Shown here in pieces: positions 26,603 to 34,166 of a stretch of DNA of 64,000 nucleotides. Numbering within the stretch: the first letter of the stretch is position 1; each line of letters opens with the position of its first letter. Source of the DNA: JAENWD01 sp963796915 (GTDB taxonomy: Bacteria > Acidobacteriota > Vicinamibacteria > Vicinamibacterales > JAENWD01). Below the pieces are notes generated by a model. The model did no database searches, was not told the DNA's origin, and saw only the letters and a list, made by a program, of their open reading frames with translations. The stretch is taken from positions 1,798,001-1,862,000 of the forward strand of contig CAWCNI010000004.1 of NCBI GenBank assembly GCA_963796915.1, given 5' to 3'. Position numbers and translations under genes: made by a program.

Positions 26603-28319
26603 ATGATCCGGCTACGATCGCTCACCCTTCCGATTGCGGCGGCGGCGCTGCTGGCATTCGCCTCTCAGGCGAGTGCGCAAAACAACAACCTGCACAAGCT
26701 CACGCGACTCGGCGCGGTGGCCGCAAGTGCGATGCACGTGCCGCCGCTGACCAACGCGGCGAGCCTCAAGCGCCTGATGGCCAACCCACGCATGGCGGCG
26801 GACTTCCGCAAGGGATTCGACCAGGCGGGACTCGGCGCGCTGGCCGACGCGGCCATCGGCACGCTGACCAACCCGACGTCGATCATCCAGGCTGACGACT
26901 GCATCAGCGCCACTGCGCCTGACGTCAATCTCGCCGACGGCGCGCTGGTGGAATGCAAGGTGGCTCCCGGATCGGGCCTCGACTGGATGATGTACAGGAA
27001 GCGCATGGGGAAGCGCCGGGAAGTCGCGCTGTTCCAGGGCGTGGAGTGGGCGGGCAAGAAGCCATTCGGCGCGTTTGCGTTCCGCATCGTCCGCAAGGAC
27101 GGTCCGATCACCAGAACGTATCAGTTCGTGCTGCCGAAGCCGTGCAGCAACCTCTCGCTCCTGCACGTCACCGAAGTGACCGAACATGTCGCGCAGCCCC
27201 ACGCGCTGACGCCGAGCGTCAAGTCGACATGCGACTGTGCCAACGGCAAGCTCACGGCGCTGGTCAGCGTCGGCGGAGATACGGCCGGCCTGCTGCGCGT
27301 GCGCGTCGCTGTCGACGGCAATCCCGTCGGAGTGCTGACGGCGCCGGGCTGGCAGTTGAACACCGATCGCCCAGGCACCTACACGTTCCAGGCCGAGGGC
27401 GCTGAAGGCGCGTCGTACGCGTTCACGCCGAGCACGATTCACGTCGACGCCTGCGCCGGGCCCTCGAAGGTCACGCAGACCTGCAGCATCAAGCTGTCGC
27501 ACGTCGACGGGAAGAAGGGCATCGACTTCACGATTGACGCCACCGGGACGACCAGCGGGTCGCCCAACGTCCCAGCCACCACTGTCGTGCAACTCTACGG
27601 GCCGACGGGCACCGCAATTGGCCAGCCAATCACGCTCACCGGCGACATGAAGACGACGGTGACGGTGCCTTACAAGAAGTCCGAAGGCAACTACCGCGTG
27701 ACCAGCACCGTGAGCAGTCCCGACACCGTGGCGGACTGCAAGCAGTATGGCGGGAAGGACAACTGCGAGGCGACCGACATCGTGACGGTCCCGCCGAGCA
27801 CTTCGTCGATCTTCGTGGACGGCGTGTTCGGCAAGGAGCGCCGTCAGCGTCCGGCGAGTGAGTACCGACATCCCCGCAGCGATCGCCGCGACGCTCCCGG
27901 CCGACGCCGTGTTCGGCCAGTGCTCGCCGCTGCTCGGCGTCAAGGTGGGCTACGCGAAGCGCTTCAAGAACGACTGGGAGGTGGCCGCTGACGCGGGCCT
28001 CGCGTTCAACCTTTCACCTGGCGACCTGTTCGAAGGCGTCGACAAGGTCAACCCCGTCACGGTGCTGGCGGAGATCGAGGCGAACAAGTACCTCAGCAAC
28101 CGCGCGTTCGTCGGCACGGGCCTGTCGTTCTGGGATCTGACCAGGGGCGAGACGTTCACGCCAGCGTGGCTGCTGCACTTCGGCATCCCGATTGGCCACA
28201 ACCCGAAGCACCCGGTGTACTTCATCGGTGAAGGCCGGCTGTTCTTCGACAACATCGACTCTGTCGACAACAACTACAACTTCTGGGGTGGCATCCGCAT
28301 CCACTTCCCGAAGCACTGA
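26603..28319 (+). CDS. Large secreted protein with barrel-like C-terminus, one frameshift
   Basis: From ATG 26603 (GAGGAGG upstream) a signal peptide (MIRLRSLTLPIAAAALLAFA, then SQASAQ) leads into a secreted protein. The first frame reaches at least VDGVFGKERRQRPASE near 27850. The remainder (DIPAAIAATLPADAVFGQCS to the terminal WGGIRIHFPKH) is in another frame, so one inserted base near 27855 splits the gene. Rejoined it is about 571 residues. The middle has Cys pairs and Ig-like repeats (STCDCANGKLTALVSVGG, QTCSIKLSHVDGKKGIDFTI). The last 150 residues alternate hydrophobic residues and end in Phe-Pro-Lys-His, like an outer-membrane barrel (GVKVGYAKRFKNDWEVAADA). No family is recognised. Confidence 0.65.
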
Positions 28320-28337
28320 CGGGCGACTGACACACAA

Positions 28338-28369
28338 ACAGGCGGCGCTCCGAACGGGGCGCCGCCTGT
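28338..28369. terminator. Bidirectional hairpin terminator
   Basis: An 11-bp stem (ACAGGCGGCGC with GCGCCGCCTGT) and a 10-base loop, 19 bp after the secreted-protein stop codon and before the convergent methyltransferase gene. On the minus strand it is followed by a moderately T-rich tract (TGTTTGTGTGTC). Confidence 0.6.
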
Positions 28370-28445
28370 GTCGTGTACGGGCCGGACTGACGCGGCCCGC
28401 CTCTGCCCTCTGCGTGCAGCACTGGCGTTCCGCTCCACGCTCCCG

Positions 28446-29054
28446 CTACGTCTTCTGCACCACCCACGTCGTCATGCAGCGCTGGTCCTGCACGACTGTC
28501 GTCTTCAGCGGATCGAGCAATCGCCCGCCCAGGCGGGCGGTCAGCGAAAGCAGCAGCGCTTCGTCCACGAGATAGCGCTCGGAGCCGTCTGGGAGGCTGA
28601 ATCGCCGGCCGCCCAGCGACCGCATGCGACTCTCCATCCCGATGACCGAGGCCAGGCGGCAGAAGAACAGGCCACCGGGCCGCAGCAGGCGCCAACTCCC
28701 TTGCAGCATCCGCTCGAACTGGTCGTCGTCGCGCGCGAAGTGCAGGACGGCGCTGCTCAGCACCACGTCGGCCATGGAGTCCGGGAAGGTCGCCGCTTCG
28801 ATCGTCTCCTGGCGGAAGTTGTCCTGTGGCAGATTCGGCGCCAGCGAGGCCGCCAGCCGCCGAACCGCGCCGATGGCTCCGGCATCGGCATCCATGCCGA
28901 ACACTTCGTAGCCGGCTTTCAGCAAGTAGGCGAGGTTCCGGCCAGCGCCGCAGCCGGCATCGAGGACTCGCATTCCGGGGCGGATGCGCCCGCGCAGGAG
29001 CTGGTCGAACAGGTAAATGTCGATCGGCCCGAACTCGGCCTCGAGGTCCGTCAT
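28446..29054 (-). CDS. Class I SAM-dependent methyltransferase
   Basis: 202 residues. Motif I is MRVLDAGCGAGRNLAYLLKA, motif II's acidic residue is in GYEVFGMDADAGAI, and the motif IV region is FPDSMADVVLSSAVLHFARD, followed by LLRPGGLFFCRLASVIGMES (motif VI). This is the methyltransferase-11/25 type. The N-terminal FGPIDIYLFDQLLRGRI is a phrase common in small bacterial methyltransferases related to tellurite-resistance TehB-like enzymes, but the substrate cannot be assigned. It is cytoplasmic. The gene stands alone and is divergent from the EF-P-like gene by about 106 bp. Confidence 0.85.
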   Translation of the reverse strand: MTDLEAEFGPIDIYLFDQLLRGRIRPGMRVLDAGCGAGRNLAYLLKAGYEVFGMDADAGAIGAVRRLAASLAPNLPQDNFRQETIEAATFPDSMADVVLSSAVLHFARDDDQFERMLQGSWRLLRPGGLFFCRLASVIGMESRMRSLGGRRFSLPDGSERYLVDEALLLSLTARLGGRLLDPLKTTVVQDQRCMTTWVVQKT

Positions 29055-29160
29055 GCCCTACCGCGCCGCACTATAGCGCAACCCACGGCGGATGCCCTGG
29101 CGCGTGGCGCTTTGAAAGTTGGGCGAGAACGGCTACTGTGAAACCGGGAGTGATGCCTGA

Positions 29161-29736
29161 ATGGCGGGACTGATTGAAGCGATCGAGATCAAGCGGAAGA
29201 TGTACTTCGAGTTCGAGGACGCGCCGTACCATTGCCTGGACGTCGAAGTCTCCAAGCCGACCGCCCGCGGAGGCCAGACCCTGGTGCGCCTGAAGATGCG
29301 CAACATGCTGACCCGGGCCGTCTTCGATCGCACGTTCAAGGCCGGCGAGAAGTTCAAGGAGCCGGATCTGGACGTGGTGCCGGCGTCGTATCTCTACGCC
29401 GACGGCGACGGACATCATTTCCTGGACCAGGCGAGCTACGAGACGCTCACCCTCGGCGGCGACGCCCTCGGCGACGAGCGCCACCTGCTGTCGGACAACC
29501 TCGCGGTGCAGATTCAGATGTACAACGGCAGGGCTATCGGCGTGCAGCTGCCGGCGGTGGTCGAGCTCACCGTGGCGTCAACCGAGCCGGGTGTCCGTGG
29601 CGACACCGCCAGCGGCGGCGTGACCAAGCCGGCGACGCTCGAGACGGGCCTCGAGATCCGCGTGCCGCTCTTCATCAAGGAGGGCGAGAAGGTGAAGGTC
29701 CACACCGAGACGCGCACGTTCGCGGGCCGCGCCTGA
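29161..29736 (+). CDS. Elongation factor P-like protein with arginine loop tip
   Basis: 191 residues with three OB/KOW-like domains of the EF-P family. EF-P binds ribosomes stalled on polyproline and stimulates peptide-bond formation. Domain I holds the tip loop VSKPTARGGQTLVRLKMRN. The residue that is the modified Lys in E. coli EF-P is replaced here by an arginine (Arg36), and the loop appears one residue longer than the usual KPGKG. Domain II (YLYADGDGHHFLDQASYETL) and domain III (TKPATLETGLEIRVPLFIKE, GEKVKVHTETRTFAGR) are complete. The loop is closer to the YeiP/EfpL branch or the Arg-type EF-P than to Lys-type EF-P. It is a single gene with no modification enzyme beside it. Confidence 0.88.
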   Translation: MAGLIEAIEIKRKMYFEFEDAPYHCLDVEVSKPTARGGQTLVRLKMRNMLTRAVFDRTFKAGEKFKEPDLDVVPASYLYADGDGHHFLDQASYETLTLGGDALGDERHLLSDNLAVQIQMYNGRAIGVQLPAVVELTVASTEPGVRGDTASGGVTKPATLETGLEIRVPLFIKEGEKVKVHTETRTFAGRA

Positions 29737-29753
29737 TTCGGTGCGGAGACGCC

Positions 29754-30263
29754 TCAGGCGCCCGAGTCGAGGCGGACCGTGACCGGACATCCTCCGGCAA
29801 TCGTCTGAAACACCACGCAATATCGCTCCGTCAGCGCGACGAGCTTCGCCTGCTCCTCGGCGGACGCCGTGGTGTCGAGGTCGATGGACAGGCGAATCGC
29901 CCGAAAGCCGACCGGGACGTCGCGCGCGACGCCCAGCGTGCCCCTGAAGTCGAGATCGCCTTCCGCGACCAGCCTGGCGTCCTTGACGGCGATCCCGAGC
30001 GACGTGCTGACGGCGCCAAGGGTCACGCCGGCACATGCCACCAACGCCTGCAACAGCATGTCGCCGGAACAGATCGCGATGCCGTTGCCGCCGGTCGCCG
30101 GATGAAGGCCAGCGCGGACAAGCGCTCGCCCAGTCTCTACGGAGCACGTCACGTCGTCGTCGAGCGAACCTGTGGCCCGCAACGTCACGACGGCTGCTTC
30201 CGGCTCGGTGCGGTATCGGTCTTTCAGCGGCGCCTGCAGCGCACGCAGTGCATCACGTTCCAC
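29754..30263 (-). CDS. OsmC-family peroxiredoxin
   Basis: 169 residues. The OsmC/Ohr fold is shown by GNGIAICSGDMLLQALVACA with GVTLGA (first catalytic cysteine in LVACAG) and by TERYCVVFQTIAGGCPVTVR (second cysteine in GGCPV). The Glu/Arg helper residues are less certain. OsmC proteins reduce organic hydroperoxides using a reactive cysteine pair. The N-terminal RALQAPLKDRYRTEPEAAVV is the usual dimer-swapped strand. It is convergent with the EF-P-like gene, with 17 bp between their stop codons, and is followed on the same strand by the large kinase gene about 100 bp away. Confidence 0.85.
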   Translation of the reverse strand: MERDALRALQAPLKDRYRTEPEAAVVTLRATGSLDDDVTCSVETGRALVRAGLHPATGGNGIAICSGDMLLQALVACAGVTLGAVSTSLGIAVKDARLVAEGDLDFRGTLGVARDVPVGFRAIRLSIDLDTTASAEEQAKLVALTERYCVVFQTIAGGCPVTVRLDSGA

Positions 30264-30371
30264 GGCGTCTCCTGCGACAGTCTCGATGAAACCTGATTCT
30301 ACTCTGTCGGCCGCAGCCCCTCGAGACGGATCATGACCGTCTCACGTGCGGCGGTCTGCTGGATGAAGGAC

Positions 30372-32981
30372 CTACTTTGCCAGCGCCGCTGTCCAGTTCA
30401 GCACGACAGAGGCGGGCTTGTTGACGTCCGTGCCGAGCGGCGCGAGGACGAGAAACCGCTGGCCGTCCGCCGCGGGACGGTAGTGGGACCGGGCCACGAG
30501 AACTGCGAACGGGGTCTGAAACAAGGCCACCGGATCGCCGGCTGAAAGTGTCGGCGTGAGTTGCACTGGAACGGCCATCACCCTGGAGCCGCTCCGGTAG
30601 AACAGCTCCTTGCCGTCGCGGCGCCAATACACTTCGGCGCCGCCGCTGGTCGAGACCTGCACCTTCGTCCTGGCCTCTGGAAAATCCACGACGTAGATCT
30701 CACTGCGGCCCGACTCGTTCGACTGGTAGGCGATGTACTTGCCGTCGGGGGAAAATGTCGCGAACAGCTCGTTGAACTTCGTCTTGATGACGGGAAACGG
30801 CTTCCGCTCGCCTTTCAGGGGAATCGCGTAGATATCGAATCCGGTCTCGACGCTGGAAGCCGTGTAAATGAGATATCCCGTCGACGACCAGTCAGAGATG
30901 AATTTGACCATCGCGTCCGCGTAGAACAGCTCGGCGTCTCTCGTGCCCGACACCTGCTTGATGTACAGGTTCCCGGCACCCTTCGCCCGCACGTCAAAGG
31001 CCAGCTGCTGCCCGTCGGGAGACCAGACCGGCACCTGCTCGATCGTCGGATCAAACGTGAAGCGCGTCGACACGGCGCGCGTGAGGTCTCTGATCCAGAT
31101 GTCGCCCTGGGTTCCCGGGGTCGCCCCGTCAAACGCCACGTGCGTGCCGTCGGGCGCGATAGCGGGGTTCTGGTAGTCGCCAATCCCGTCGATGGCCGGC
31201 GTGGGCTTGCCGTTCCGATCGACCCACACCATCCGTCGTCCATCCAGCTCGCCGACGCGGTACGCGAGCACGCCGTTATTGGACACCGAGAAGGTGGCGA
31301 GCCCGACAGAGTCGACGCCCAGGCCTTCGCCAATCGGCGTCGCGTCGGTGTCGAGCACGAGTGATTTGGCGTCGAACTTCTGCGCGACCAGCGTGTTCTC
31401 GCGCACGTACAGGAGATAGCCCGGGGGCGCGTACAACACCCGCGACGACGTCTTGAGCAGCGGTTTCTCGTCGGTCGAGTCGAGGCTGCCCACCACGATC
31501 GACTGCTCTCCTCCGCTGTCCTTCGTGAACAGGAAATGCTGGCCGTCGGGCAGGAACACTGGCCACCCTGGGAACGTCCCCTTGCCGGTGTCTGCCGCGA
31601 CCTGCACTTTCGGCGTGCCGCCAGAGGCGGGGACGCGCCAGATCGGATCGTTGGCCTGGCCGTCGAACAGGATCACGCCGTCGGCGTTCCATGTCCCGTC
31701 AGAGCCTGTCGGCGCGTCGCAGATCGTCTGCGGCGGTCCGCCGGAAATCTCCTGTTTCCTGAGCTTGCCGCCCACGACGAAGGCGATGAACCGGCTGTCC
31801 GGCGACCAGAACGTTCGCGTATTCGGGTCGGCGGGCCCCAGCGAGCGCGAGTCCATCGAGTCCATCGTCCGCAGCCAGATCTGACGCTTGCCGTCCGCGT
31901 CGCTCGCGACGTAGACGATCTTCCGGCCATCGGGGGAGACTTCCGGCGTGGTCGGGTTGCTGGAGCCGTCCGGCATCGGCACGCCGAACCGCGTGATCTG
32001 CGGCGGCTCTGGCGCACGCTTCGCCCACGCGACGGCGAACCCGACGGCAGTCAGCAGCGCCAGCGCGAAAGCGCCCCACGCGAGGCCCTCGCGCACACGG
32101 CGCTTCGCGGTGATGATCGGCGGCAGGCCGACGCGGGATCCGCCCTGCGCGACCCACTCCAGCTCCGCCGCGACGTCGCGAGCCGACTGCCAGCGATCCT
32201 CGGGATCCTTGGCCAGGCAGCGCGAGACGATGCGGTCCAGCGCCGGCGGCGACAACGGGATGATCTCCCCGACCGGCTTCGGCGACATCGCCAGCACCGA
32301 CGCCATGATGCTCGACGCGCTCTTGCCGTCGAACGCGCGGTGGCCCGTCAGCAGCTCGTAGAGCACGCAGCCGAACGCGAAGATGTCGGTGCGAGCGTCG
32401 ACCTCCTTGCCTTCGATCTGCTCGGGGGCCATGTACTGCGGCGTGCCGACGACGGTGTGCGCGCCGGTGAGGGCGGCAATCGTCGCCTGATCCCCCGACG
32501 GCGGCACGTTGGTCACCGCGCTGGCAGGGCCCGACGCCGCGCCGAGCTTGGCGAGGCCGAAATCGAGCAGCTTCACGCCCTGCTTGGTGACCAGGATGTT
32601 CGCGGGCTTCAGGTCGCGATGGACGATGCCCTTCTTGTGCGCGGCCTGCAACGCCTCGCAGATCTGGATGCCGTAGCTGATGGCCTGATCGACCGGCAGC
32701 GGGCCGCTGATCGGCTTCCCGTCGATGTACTCCATCACGAGATAGCCGCTGCCCTCGTGCTGACCGACATCGTAGAGCGTGCAGATATTGGGGTGATTCA
32801 GCGCCGAGATCGCGCGCGCCTCGCGCTCGAACCGCTCGGTGAACGGGCCCTTCATCGTCTTCACCGCGACCGACCGATCGAGGCGGACGTCCTTGGCGCG
32901 GTAGACGTCGCCCATCCCTCCCGCACCGGCAGCTTCGATGATTTCGTACGGACCGAGACGGACGCCCGATGCAAGTGACAT
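30372..32981 (-). CDS. Ser/Thr protein kinase with TolB-like beta-propeller
   Basis: 869 residues. The N-terminal kinase (about 1-270) is complete: Gly-loop GAGGMGDVYRAKD, catalytic Lys in VAVKTMKG, HRDLKPANILV, DFG in LLDFGLAKLG, and the activation/APE segment VVGTPQYMAPEQIEGKE. One membrane helix near residue 300 (LAWGAFALALLTAVGFAVAW) separates it from an extracytoplasmic TolB/WD40-type propeller. That propeller has repeated blades such as MPDGSSNPTTPEVSPDGRKI, TRTFWSPDSRFIAFVVGG and EQVPVWSPDGQQLAFDV. The layout is that of a sensor kinase reading a periplasmic or envelope signal. It faces the cyclic-nucleotide-binding gene (33189) divergently. Confidence 0.92.
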   Translation of the reverse strand: MSLASGVRLGPYEIIEAAGAGGMGDVYRAKDVRLDRSVAVKTMKGPFTERFEREARAISALNHPNICTLYDVGQHEGSGYLVMEYIDGKPISGPLPVDQAISYGIQICEALQAAHKKGIVHRDLKPANILVTKQGVKLLDFGLAKLGAASGPASAVTNVPPSGDQATIAALTGAHTVVGTPQYMAPEQIEGKEVDARTDIFAFGCVLYELLTGHRAFDGKSASSIMASVLAMSPKPVGEIIPLSPPALDRIVSRCLAKDPEDRWQSARDVAAELEWVAQGGSRVGLPPIITAKRRVREGLAWGAFALALLTAVGFAVAWAKRAPEPPQITRFGVPMPDGSSNPTTPEVSPDGRKIVYVASDADGKRQIWLRTMDSMDSRSLGPADPNTRTFWSPDSRFIAFVVGGKLRKQEISGGPPQTICDAPTGSDGTWNADGVILFDGQANDPIWRVPASGGTPKVQVAADTGKGTFPGWPVFLPDGQHFLFTKDSGGEQSIVVGSLDSTDEKPLLKTSSRVLYAPPGYLLYVRENTLVAQKFDAKSLVLDTDATPIGEGLGVDSVGLATFSVSNNGVLAYRVGELDGRRMVWVDRNGKPTPAIDGIGDYQNPAIAPDGTHVAFDGATPGTQGDIWIRDLTRAVSTRFTFDPTIEQVPVWSPDGQQLAFDVRAKGAGNLYIKQVSGTRDAELFYADAMVKFISDWSSTGYLIYTASSVETGFDIYAIPLKGERKPFPVIKTKFNELFATFSPDGKYIAYQSNESGRSEIYVVDFPEARTKVQVSTSGGAEVYWRRDGKELFYRSGSRVMAVPVQLTPTLSAGDPVALFQTPFAVLVARSHYRPAADGQRFLVLAPLGTDVNKPASVVLNWTAALAK

Positions 32982-32989
32982 GTGGCGGG

Positions 32990-32995
32990 ATTATA
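32990..32995 (-). promoter_or_regulatory. Probable -10 box of the TolB-propeller kinase gene
   Basis: A perfect TATAAT on the minus strand ends 8 bases upstream of the kinase ATG (32981-32979). That leaves room for an almost leaderless transcript, and indeed no Shine-Dalgarno site precedes this ATG. No convincing -35 hexamer lies at the usual distance. Confidence 0.5.
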
Positions 32996-33188
32996 GGTCG
33001 AATTGCTGAGCCGGCGGGACCAACGGGACAGTTGACGAGGCAAACCGCCTCACCGCGGTCGCCTCGTCGATCGTCGTTCAGCTCTCGCGATCGTGACGAG
33101 ATGTCACGGACTCGAATCAGCCCGGCAGTATCCTCTCCACACCCGCGTGCCGTCGCTGCGGCGGATGCGCGCCATCGGAGGACCTCGC

Positions 33189-34037
33189 ATGCCCTGTACG
33201 CCGGACGTCCTGAAAGATGTGCCCCTGTTCGCGCTACTCGATGCCGACGAGCTCCAGGTGCTGTCGGCGCATGTCGAATTGAAAACCTTCCCGGCGCGCC
33301 ACCGCATCTACCGCCTGGGCGATCCCGGCGAGCGCGCCTACGTGCTGCTCTCGGGGCACGTTCAGGTGACGATGGTCGATGACGACCAGCAGGATGTCCT
33401 GGTCGACGAACCGGCACGCGGGCAGTTCTTCGGCTTCGCCTCGATGCTCGACCAGACGCCGCATCAGACCAACGCGCTGGCCATCGACGACGCCGTCTGC
33501 CTCGAGATCGATCGCCACGACATCCTCACCCTGCTCCAGCAGAAACCGCATGCCGGAATTGACATGCTGACAGTCCTCGGCCGGCAGATTCATTCCGCGC
33601 AGCACCTGGTGCGCGTCAGAGCTGCGCGCAACCCGAACGAGATCATCGAGGCCGAGTCCACGATCGGCAATCGCATCGCCGACTCGGTAGCTGCGTTCGG
33701 CGGGTCGTGGACGTTCATCCTCACGTTCCTCGGCGTCCTTGTCGTCTACACGGCCATCAATATCGTGCTTGGCGGGTCGGCGTGGGATCCGTATCCCTTC
33801 ATTCTGCTGAATTTGTTCCTCTCGATGCTCGCGGCCCTCCAGGCACCGGTGATCATGATGAGTCAGAACCGGCAGGACACGAAGGATCGGCTGCGCGGGG
33901 AGCTGGACTTCGACGTGAACCGTCGCGCGGAAACAGAAATTCAGGGCCTGGCGCGCAAGCTCAATCTGCTCGTCGACAAGATCGACGACATCGACCAGTC
34001 GATCCGCACGATACGTCCTGCGGCGCCGACAGCCTGA
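33189..34037 (+). CDS. Cyclic-nucleotide-binding domain fused to DUF1003 membrane domain
   Basis: 282 residues from ATG 33189, with GGAGG eight bases upstream. Residues about 1-130 form a cNMP-binding/Crp-type beta-roll (LKDVPLFALLDADELQVLSA, YRLGDPGERAYVLLSGHVQV, ARGQFFGFASML). The second half is DUF1003, with two membrane helices (SWTFILTFLGVLVVYTAINI and FILLNLFLSMLAALQAPVIM) and the family motifs NRIADSVAAFGGSWTF and MSQNRQDTKDRLRGELDFDV. A coiled-coil-like tail follows (ETEIQGLARKLNLLVDKIDD). It probably couples nucleotide or metabolite binding to a membrane event; no DNA-binding domain is seen. It lies between the two propeller kinases. Confidence 0.85.
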   Translation: MPCTPDVLKDVPLFALLDADELQVLSAHVELKTFPARHRIYRLGDPGERAYVLLSGHVQVTMVDDDQQDVLVDEPARGQFFGFASMLDQTPHQTNALAIDDAVCLEIDRHDILTLLQQKPHAGIDMLTVLGRQIHSAQHLVRVRAARNPNEIIEAESTIGNRIADSVAAFGGSWTFILTFLGVLVVYTAINIVLGGSAWDPYPFILLNLFLSMLAALQAPVIMMSQNRQDTKDRLRGELDFDVNRRAETEIQGLARKLNLLVDKIDDIDQSIRTIRPAAPTA

Positions 34038-34058
34038 GAGACAGCGCGGACTCGCCAT

Positions 34059-34085
34059 GGGCCGCTCGTGAAACGCGAGCGGCCC
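34059..34085 (+). terminator. Hairpin after the DUF1003 gene
   Basis: A 10-bp perfect stem (GGGCCGCTCG with CGAGCGGCCC) and a 7-base loop lie 22 bp after the stop codon and 82 bp before the next kinase start. No U-tract follows, so it may attenuate rather than fully terminate. Confidence 0.5.
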
Positions 34086-34166
34086 GCGGCGGCCACTCGG
34101 AGTGCGGCAGCCCGGCTGGGCCGACGGCGCCCAGCTCGGCTGCTGTACAATTCGCCGCAGTTCCCG

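Noticed and set aside
28222..28695. Long minus-strand frame overlapping the methyltransferase
   Set aside because: It is out of frame with the well-conserved methyltransferase; GC-rich shadow frame.
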